15,801 bases of DNA, taken from the NCBI GenBank assembly GCA_028565635.1, contig JAOXYB010026202.1, positions 1 to 15,801 on the forward strand, in the 5' to 3' direction. The translations under genes were made by a program, and so were the position numbers. The stretch is from Phoronis ovalis (taxonomy: Eukaryota > Phoronida > Phoronidae). Of this stretch, positions 9,046-15,801 are shown in pieces (position 1 is the stretch's first letter; the number at the start of each line of letters is the position of its first letter). The notes beneath the pieces are model-generated. The model was not told the DNA's origin. It was given only the letters and a program-made list of their open reading frames with translations, and did no database searches.

Positions 9046-12000
9046 CTACTGCCATATGGAAATATAGCCATTCCAGCTGCTAGAAGCCACAGTACTATGC
9101 AAAACAGGATGATATTTCACGTCCATACAAACATCTTGATCAGTCGTGAGTTTTTTAAGAAGCCTTGTGGTTTTATAATCATAAAAGTGCAAGCAACCAC
9201 TTGCACTACCACTGGTTAATAGTGCACCATCAGGACTGAAATCACACCCAATGTTATAACCTTCAACCTGTAATGCAAATCAGAGTTTACCAATAAAGTG
9301 TGTATAATTAGTTGAAGACCTAACTCATACTGGTTGGTGTCAACAGCTTGTTAGGCTGCAAAATAATGATATTTATGCAGTAACTTAATGTAAAAGTTAA
9401 GAATAACACCAACCACTGTGATTAAAACATCATGTAACTCTGCTGTTATTAAAACATTTTGATTTGGCAACAGAAAATTGTACTTTTCTTTAGCTTCGAA
9501 GCTGATTGAAGTAAATATAAAAAATAAAATATACCTTGTGACCTTCGTATCTTTTTGTTTTATTCATTCTGTATGGCCGTACAGTTGAAAACAGAGCAAT
9601 ATAGTTACCATTGGTCTGTGCAACAAATTGCTGATCATATGGATGGACTTGCAAACGACTACATGTATAACGTTCCTGCATAAAGTTTATTAAAAAAAAT
9701 TGAATACGTGGTGATACAATATTGAATACACTGTGCACAATATTGAATACACTGTGGAACAATATTGAATACACTGTGCACAATATTGAATACACTGTGG
9801 AACAATATTGACTCTTACCATGTTATTCATAGTCACTAGAGTAAAGCAGATATACACATGAACGAGACTTGTCCAAGAACAGCTCTAGAAGAAATTCCCT
9901 CCTCGAAGTAACACTTGTCATTTTGCTTTACTTTCCTAGGGAGGCACAAGATATAATGTTTTACCCTGTGCTAAGTAGTAACTTGATTGACAATGTTTCC
10001 AAGATACTAATCCCTTACTTGCTATAATTATCCCACCTTTTTTCAGACAGTCCACTCTAGTTATTAGGAACAAGATATTTGCAATGTCAGATGCCCATCT
10101 CATCCCTAGAATTAGATCATGTTCTAGGTTGTACGTGATTTGTAGCTGTGGTGGGTAGTCACTTTTTGAATAGTTGCTTTAAGGCTTACATATGTAAAGC
10201 GAAGTATCGTATACAATAAATGTTAAAGACGTGGATCATCATTTGACACACTTTTCAATGTCACTCTAAAATGCTACCTAGCCTAACATACCAACCACAT
10301 TGTGCTCTTCATGAATGCACCTTTGAATTGCCTAGTCGGTGCTGAGTCATTCTGGTATGTGGCGGAACCTGATGTGCCCTCTTTGGAACAAACATGGCTA
10401 CCAGTTGGCCATTTTGGAAGAGACCTGATCAAAATTATAATTGACCTGTATGCTGACATGTATTTACCCTGTAACAAATATGAAGCTAATCGGATAACAA
10501 TTGAAGTAGTTATTGTGAGACACAGAAAGTATTATGCACAAAAAATGTTGAAGATTCGGATCGGCATTTGACCCATTTCTCAAGGTCATTTTAAAATGTC
10601 ACCTAGCCTATTATACCCCACAATCCATGGCCTTCTTGAATCCACCTTCAAATCGTGTAGTTAACACTTCATCTTTCCGGTATGCAAAGCAACTTGACAT
10701 GACCTCTTAGAAACAAACATGGCCACCAATCGACCATATTGGAAGTAGTCAAGGTCAATATTATGACTGACCTGCAGTTCGACCTGTATTTACCCTGTAC
10801 TGAATATGAAGTTGATCGGGTAAAACTGAAGCTGTTATCGCTAGAAAAAGAAAGGGTTACTGACGATGCCTAGCCTACGTCTATATGCACATTGTCCATG
10901 GGCATAAAAACATTGTGAGGAATGATATTTAGCTAATTTTAGCTGGAATATACCAGACAATACATATTATATATAGTGATAAGATGAATAGTACCTGGTA
11001 TATCTGATTAGACAAAATTGCTCCTGAGTTGAAGTCCCACACCATTACATTTCTGTCAGCTGAATCCCTGCTAACAAGATCAGAACAAGATATGAATTCT
11101 TTTGCATCTTTTAGAAATGCCAAATCGTGTACCTACACAAAAGGATTGCAGTTGATAATTGAGATATAGCATAGATACAGCTGTATGTCAGTCTTCAGAA
11201 TATTGCAGCATATAAAAATTATAATAATTGATATTATTAAGCAAGTATATGTGCACAAGCTTGGAAACAGGAGACAACTTTTACATATATAATTACAACC
11301 ACAGTAACAAGATTATGAGTAGATTTACAATTCAAAGCCGAAGTTAATATTTGAAAAGATATCACGAAATATACTGTAAGTAGCTCGTTTTTGGAGAATG
11401 TGTCTCACTTTTTTATAGTTTCTAAAACAATAGCCTTTAATAAAAATTGTCCAATGATTCCCAATCTCCCCAAAAATTTGCTAATTAAACTTGGCAAGTG
11501 TGAAGAGACCTCTACAGTCAAGTAGAGTGGTATATACATGTATAGTGTGAAGTAATGAACATTTTATAATTATCCAGTGTAAAATAAATTAAACCTACTT
11601 GTCCAAAAGGCTCTTTATGTGCATAAATTCCAACTGGCTCAGGTTTCATTCGAGTATCCCAACTACATATTGTGTTATTAGCACCAGATATGAAGACATG
11701 GTGGTTAACTGGATGATACCTTATACAGGTCACAAAACTAGACTGCTCAAACGTTTGAATATTCACACCTGTAAATTAATGTTATTCCAAAAAAGTTTCA
11801 TTTTGTCAGATTTGATTAAAGTTCAATTTAATCAATTACGAAAAAAAATATTACATGCTTGTGACATCATATGATCTTCATCACAATGTTGACAGATCTC
11901 TACAGGTATTCAACAACAGAGAGATAGGGAATAAGAGATTCCCACAAATGATGACCACCCGAGGGAGAATCTAGTTGTAAGCATTGAACTACATAGTTAC

Positions 12001-12979
12001 ATTAAATTGAGATGATATATAGATATTATTTGCAGTATCATTAAGCAAGACTCAAACAACTTTATAATAAATGTAATTATCAGTTGAACCACAACTTACC
12101 CTTTTCAACATCACAAAGTCTAATAACTTTGTCATACCCACAACTAAGTATTTCTCGTCCTGATTTTGTCCATATAGCATCCTTAACTGCTTTTGTATGA
12201 AACTCCATCGACTGCACACAGTGCTCAACAGTAGAAAATACATTCCAAATTTTTACAGTCCTATCCATTGAGCAGGACAATAATAAATGGCTATATTCTG
12301 ATTTACACCAGTTAATTTTATTAACAGCACCACAGTGAGCGACTATGGATACCATATTACGACTGGGCATTTTATTTTTAGAAGATGGTTGACCTAAAGC
12401 TGGTGAAATCCTATGATGAACAAAAAAGATTTTTTTATCTTGTTTGTCAGTCGCCTTAGAGTGTTGGGTATTGGTTCTATTTTCTTCATATTTTATTTTG
12501 GTTCTTTTAGAAATATATCCTGCTGCGCATGCTTCATTTTCGCTAAAAATATGACAGTGATTTTGTTGGTGTCGCTTTCTTCTATTTGGAAATGTGTTTT
12601 TCTGAAAATTCAATTCTGGGCGAAATAAACTCGTAACAATACTGCGTTCGTTATTTTTCTCCAATATTTCGAGTTCACCGTCTTTCCAAAAACTCTTAGA
12701 CTGTCTTTGGCTTCTAATGGATCCCCACTTTTGCTCTTGATTATCATCATCTGATTCCGACGAAGGTGAATTTAACCCAAAAAAGTCAGTTGCACACTCG
12801 GTACAGTCGTCTTGCCTCTTATTGATTTTATTATTAACGGGCAACAGATCACGCTCTACAACTTCACTACTGTCTGTACTGATCTGTGTTTCCTCTCGGT
12901 GTGATTGTTTGGATGTGGCATCAGAGTTAAAATCTTCATCGTCCGAACCACTCAAGTCATAAGGACATAAAGAAGTCAT
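9046..12979 (-). CDS. WDR25: WDR25, WD40-repeat protein (PRP17-like)
   Basis: Five minus-strand exons, 12979-12100, 11768-11599, 11132-10995, 9675-9535 and 9267-9046, join in phase to 516 aa (human WDR25 is about 544). The protein is a beta-propeller related to the splicing factor CDC40/PRP17; its own function is poorly known. Residues 1-200 are acidic/serine-rich and disordered-looking, starting [17 protein letters not shown] like the YDDSDSE start of WDR25. WD repeats run from about 209: [12 protein letters not shown] (235-246), [10 protein letters not shown] (281-290), [13 protein letters not shown] (exon 2), [14 protein letters not shown] (exon 3; human TRDSADRTIIAWDF), [19 protein letters not shown] and RYEGHK|VEGY (exons 4/5), and a final repeat ending [11 protein letters not shown] and stop. 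Intron phases are 1, 0, 0, 0. The gene is head-to-head with WARS1 and tail-to-tail with TJAP1/BEGAIN. ATG 12979 is the only start that fits the family N-terminus. Confidence 0.94.
9716..9811. repeat. Dimeric 21+22-bp minisatellite in WDR25 intron 4
   Basis: The core ACAATATTGAATACACTGTG occurs four times (starting 9716, 9737, 9759, 9780), followed alternately by C and by GA. The units are therefore 21, 22, 21 and 22 bp, a 43-bp dimer repeated twice without error. A fifth partial unit ends at 9811, and a decayed unit (ATTGAATACGTGGTG) precedes the array. The array starts 40 nt upstream, in gene direction, of the exon-4 acceptor at 9675/9676, where a branch point would normally lie. Confidence 0.95.
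10222..10901. repeat. Diverged 325-bp tandem duplication with a partial third copy
   Basis: Copy A (10222-10546) and copy B (10547 to about 10855) share ordered anchors at constant offset: ACCTAGCCTA at 10276 and 10601, AACAAACATGGC at 10387 and 10712, GTATTTACCCTGTA at 10460 and 10786. A third copy lacking its first 50 or so bases begins near 10866 (CCTAGCCTA, then ATTGTCCATGGG). Divergence is moderate with small indels. It lies in the WDR25 intron between exons 3 and 4. A plus-strand open frame across copy A (10302-10571) is broken in copy B, so it is probably not a gene. It is likely a dispersed repeat family or local duplication. Confidence 0.88.
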
Positions 12980-13371
12980 AATTGGGTATTAAACACTATA
13001 GAAACCACAAATCCAGAAGAAAATTCGCTCTAGATTTTGAAGAACTCGTCTTTCGTGGGCGCAGCCATCATGATTTCTCTATCCAATGAAATTGAATATT
13101 ACTTTTCCATCTGTGTTTTGACCAATCAGAAACAGGGTTTTAGCAAAAAAACTTGTCTGAATATATGAAGTGACGGCCGGCTCGGCTGTGAGGCCTTCTT
13201 TTTTCATCTCATTTCTGAGGACCGTGTTATTGGAATTAACTATTACTTAGCGTTTACTTTCTTTGATACACGTGGAATTGTTAGACATCAATATTCTAGA
13301 TAGTTTCTGTTAACAAAACTAAACAATCACGTTTAGTCTTAGAAAAAATTTACAACGTGGACATTTTCAAT
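12980..13371. promoter_or_regulatory. Divergent promoter WDR25 (-) / WARS1 (+)
   Basis: The 392 bp lie between two start codons on opposite strands. Two CCAAT boxes (13083-13087 and 13122-13126, the second as ACCAATCAG) suit NF-Y. The more GC-rich stretch GACGGCCGGCTCGGC (13172-13186) is followed by a pyrimidine run CCTTCTTTTTTC (13194-13205) that resembles a TOP-type start site for WARS1. No ATG lies between that run and the WARS1 start. CGCAGCCAT (13060-13068) and its reverse complement ATGGCTGCG at the WARS1 start codon (13372-13380) both fit the YY1 core. Assignments are by motif only. Confidence 0.6.
13030..13068 (-). other. Upstream ORF in the WDR25 5' leader (12 codons)
   Basis: On the minus strand ATGGCTGCGCCCACG opens MAAPTKDEFFKI and ends in TAG at 13032-13030, 50 nt before the WDR25 ATG. 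It would be the first AUG met if transcription starts above 13068. Its first 13 bases nearly match the start of the PAXX leader uORF. It may be a transcription-factor site and not a translated element. Confidence 0.4.
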
Positions 13372-14799
13372 ATGGCTGCGAACAATATTAATGAGGAAAC
13401 GTTGAACCGCGTTAGCGACTTAAATATTGACGGTGTGGCTAACGCTATCGGGGAGGAAGACCATGTAGATCCATGGTCTGTTACAAGCGCATCTGCTAAA
13501 GGAATTGATTATGATAAGCTTATCAGTGAGTAAAACACAAGAAACTCATCGATCGATATAAAACTATTAATAATAGTATTAAAAATCTGTACTAGTAAAT
13601 ATCAAATTGAAATATGTAAAAATTAAATTATATAAATAATATCTATATTTGTGCCTGAACTGGAAACAATAGTTGTGAAAACACTTTATTGAATTTCCAA
13701 TCGTGAATACAGTTTGTTTACTGGTGTAAGTTTACGTATTGTTTCTCCAAAGTTCCATGCAAATACTCTTGACTTAAGGAAAACTCTAACCAGCTGCTTT
13801 TACTTAACATAACCTAAATTATCAGAACACACCTGTCTGTTGTTTAAAGATAACACATAAATGAGATAAACCTTCCTTCTGTGAAACGGTTTTCACTTAA
13901 AGATGTAAAATTATTTTTCAGGCAATTTGGACTTATTTCACCAGTATTTGATATTTTATTAAATAATGACCATCTTATGCTACATATGTTTGTATCATGT
14001 TAACCTAGGATCTAATAAAATATATGCCATAGTGTTAATGCAATAGATTTTTTATTTTAGAACGTTTTGGAAGCTCAAAAATAGATCAAGAACTTATTGA
14101 TAGATTTGAAAAGGTAACCGGAAAGCCAGCTCACCATTTTTTGAAGCGGGGAATATTCTTTTCACATCGGTATGTAAACTAATGCAGTACATGTATTTTC
14201 TGCAAATGTATCCTTTGAGATTTATAACTTGCACAGGTAATAAATTATTCTATTTCTAAGCTAAAACTTCAGTGTCTCTGGTTTGTAGCGTTCTCCCTCC
14301 AACTTATAATGTCAAACCACTAACTCCTGTAGCACGAGATAACCTAAATATTAAAAGTCAGCAAAAAGCAAATTTGAAATTTTTCAGGGGAAATTGTCGT
14401 AGTATCATGTAGTGGTTGAGCTAGAGCTTCAGACACTGCTATTTAATTTTTCTTTCTAAGTTTTTCCAGCTCTCACTTATGTACATCTAGGTAGTTACAA
14501 CACCTGTGTCCTAAATTATCATGTGAACAACAACCAGTGTAATCTGAATCCAATGCCTTTCAGTACCCTTGCTTTGCAAAAAATTAAAAAACTTCTTAAA
14601 ATTCGAATTTCTATTTTTAATTTTGTAGCACTGTTTCTGCATAATGCAATTGTTCATATACATATATTTTACATTTCAGGGATATGCACAGTATTTTGAC
14701 ACTAATAGAGCAAAAGAAACATTTCTTTCTGTATACAGGAAGGGGTCCATCTTCTGAAGCTATGCATCTCGGTCATCTAATACCTTTCATTTTTACAAA
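13372..14799 (+). CDS. WARS1: Cytoplasmic tryptophanyl-tRNA synthetase, 5' part
   Basis: Three coding exons, 13372-13525, 14061-14169 and 14680-14799, give residues 1-127 plus two bases of the next codon; the rest lies beyond the window. The enzyme charges tRNA-Trp in the cytosol (class I synthetase). VDPW (32-35) and [11 protein letters not shown] (41-51) are the eukaryotic TrpRS active-site extension. RFGSSKID (53-60), [15 protein letters not shown], then [17 protein letters not shown] follow, with HLGH (117-120) as the class I HIGH motif (HVGH in human). Intron phases are 1, 2 and 2, with donors GTGAGT, GTATGT and GTAGGT. Only about 31 residues precede VDPW, so the vertebrate WHEP domain is absent. 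TAG in frame at 13297 with no intervening ATG rules out a simple 5' extension. The start context is AATATGG. Confidence 0.96.
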
Positions 14800-14981
14800 G
14801 TAGGTGAACTTTATATATATATAGATATATGTAAAAGTAGGCAGATTACATTCTAATATTTAATACAAGAATTATTAAAATTTATCAGTCGAAGTCATTT
14901 CTTGTCTGAAATGAGTTCAAAGTAGACTAATGACCCAGGGGATAGTCAGACTTCTGGCTATATAGGCATATGCGGCTCTAG

Positions 14982-15073
14982 AGGATTTGGTTTTTTGACC
15001 AAATTAGCAAAAGTTCTAGTTCTTTGATCAAAATTAGCATGAAGGATCTGGTTTTTGACCAAGTTAACAGTGT
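14982..15073. repeat. Three diverged units of about 31 bp
   Basis: AGGATTTGGTTTTTTGACCA (14982), then GTTCTAGTTCTTTGATCAAA (15013) and AGGATCTGGTTTTTGACCAA (15043), each followed by a variant of ATTAGCA. A fourth unit seems to begin at about 15074 (GGATCC then T-run). It is a short, old tandem array in WARS1 intron 3. Confidence 0.7.
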
Positions 15074-15360
15074 GGATCCTTTTTTTTACTTCCTTTCCAT
15101 CAGCATACAGGGTTTTTCATTTTTAGTAAACAGGTTTTATTCCAACACACACACAAATTAGCAATTGGGTTTTGTAGCAAGCAAAAGTTAAGCAAACTGT
15201 TTTTCTTTGGCGGAAGAAAATAGTTGAAAAGATCTGGGTTGTAGGGCCATGCGGTACTTGTAACACTCCCCAAAATTTTGTGATACACTAACAGTAGGCT
15301 TATGACACTTTATTAAAATAAATTTCACTGAATCATACTCCTTCACAGATCGAAAAGCTT

Positions 15361-15610
15361 AGAATTTGTAAGAATTTGTAAGAAATAGTTTTAATGCTAT
15401 TTCTCATAAATTGCATTGCGAGAATTTGTAAGAAATAGTTTTAAGGTTATTTCTCATAAATTCTCGCAATGCAATTGCGAGAAATTGTGAGAAACCTACT
15501 CTAATTCAAATTCTGACAAATTCTCGCAATCAAATATGAGAAATTGTGAGAAAATGATAATTCTCGCAAATTCTTATTATATTTTTCCATTTCTCGCAAT
15601 TCAAGGTTCT
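15361..15610. repeat. 50-bp tandem pair plus TTCTCGCAAT inverted-repeat cluster
   Basis: Units 15371-15420 and 15421-15470 share AGAATTTGTAAGAAATAGTT and TTTCTCATAAATT in register, with a partial unit at 15361-15370. AGAAATAG and CTATTTCT make each unit foldable. TTCTCGCAAT occurs at 15461, 15521 and 15591 (TTCTCGCAAA at 15561). Its exact reverse complement ATTGCGAGAA at 15474-15483 forms a 10-bp stem with a 3-nt loop with the first copy. The whole block reads as a nested foldback repeat, perhaps a miniature inverted-repeat element. Confidence 0.8.
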
Positions 15611-15680
15611 TAGTGTTATGTGAAGTTGAAGTCCGCTTCTTATATATTATTTTTTTCTTTAAATACGGTAATTCTTCTCC

Positions 15681-15790
15681 AATTCGTACAAAAAAAAAAT
15701 TATTATTTTTTTTAATTTTGGGGGGTGTACGAAATTTGGGAAATACAAAATTCTCCAAAAATATGGGTGTACGAATTCTCGGAAACTATA
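15681..15790. repeat. Foldback pair around TTCGTACA / TGTACGAA
   Basis: AATTCGTACA (15681-15690) is the exact reverse complement of TGTACGAATT (15768-15777). GGGTGTACGAA also occurs twice in direct order (about 15723 and 15765). A long A/T run lies between. It is probably a continuation of the foldback repeat to its left or part of a mobile element crossing the window edge. Confidence 0.55.
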
Positions 15791-15801
15791 ATAAATGCGT
15801 A

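Larger units (their letters stand above)
14800..15801 (+). other. WARS1 intron 3 (incomplete), repeat-rich
   Basis: The donor GTAGGT is at 14800 and no acceptor continuing the TrpRS reading frame (after TK, expected TGG-Trp) was found before the window ends. The interval holds a short (TA)n run (14812-14828), three blocks of small repeats listed separately, and minus-strand open frames (15100-15288, 15501-15758) that are low-complexity artefacts. Confidence 0.75.

Noticed and set aside
10302-10571. 89-codon plus-strand open frame
   Set aside because: It covers copy A of the 325-bp repeat. The equivalent part of copy B has in-frame stops and indels, and no domain is recognisable.
11599-11874. 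91-codon plus-strand frame
   Set aside because: Antisense shadow of WDR25 exon 2, whose minus-strand reading gives clear WD40 sequence.
15501-15758. 85-codon minus-strand frame
   Set aside because: Lys/Asn-rich translation of A/T runs and foldback repeats inside WARS1 intron 3, with no homology.

Overview
This is nuclear DNA from an animal, most likely an AT-rich invertebrate. Four protein-coding genes are recognisable. All are split by GT-AG introns whose phases match across every junction I assembled, and all four have clear vertebrate relatives. I cannot place the phylum. Short introns (about 0.15-1.5 kb), compact spacing and a single member of a family that is two genes in vertebrates argue against a jawed vertebrate.

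Layout, left to right. Positions 1-527 hold repeat-like sequence and the PAXX 3' UTR. PAXX (non-homologous end-joining factor, minus strand, 3 coding exons, 203 aa) covers 528-2533. A compact divergent promoter (about 2534-2704) separates it from a TJAP1/BEGAIN-family gene (plus strand, 5' leader exon near 2705-2728, coding exons 3679-7553, 315 aa). A 1.5-kb tail-to-tail interval (7554-9045) carries poly(A) signals for both neighbours and a long perfect hairpin. WDR25 (minus strand, 5 coding exons, 516 aa) covers 9046-12979. A second divergent promoter (12980-13371) leads to cytoplasmic tryptophanyl-tRNA synthetase WARS1 (plus strand, first three coding exons, about 127 codons, running off the right edge). 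Its third intron is full of small repeats.

The main finding is gene order. TJAP1/BEGAIN(+), WDR25(-), WARS1(+) is the order and relative orientation of BEGAIN, WDR25 and WARS1 on human chromosome 14q32, as I know that map. The three genes have no obvious common pathway, so an old linkage, perhaps held by the shared WDR25/WARS1 promoter, is the simplest reading. PAXX beside this trio is not the human arrangement.

Other points: the TrpRS lacks a WHEP domain, the TJAP1/BEGAIN protein has a cysteine-rich N-terminus from a 41-nt exon and a much shortened C-terminus, and both divergent promoters share a 13-base YY1-like element. Introns hold a dimeric 21+22-bp minisatellite, a diverged 325-bp tandem duplication, a TG/TA microsatellite and a cluster of TTCTCGCAAT inverted repeats. 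I saw no rRNA, tRNA, CRISPR array or intact transposon.
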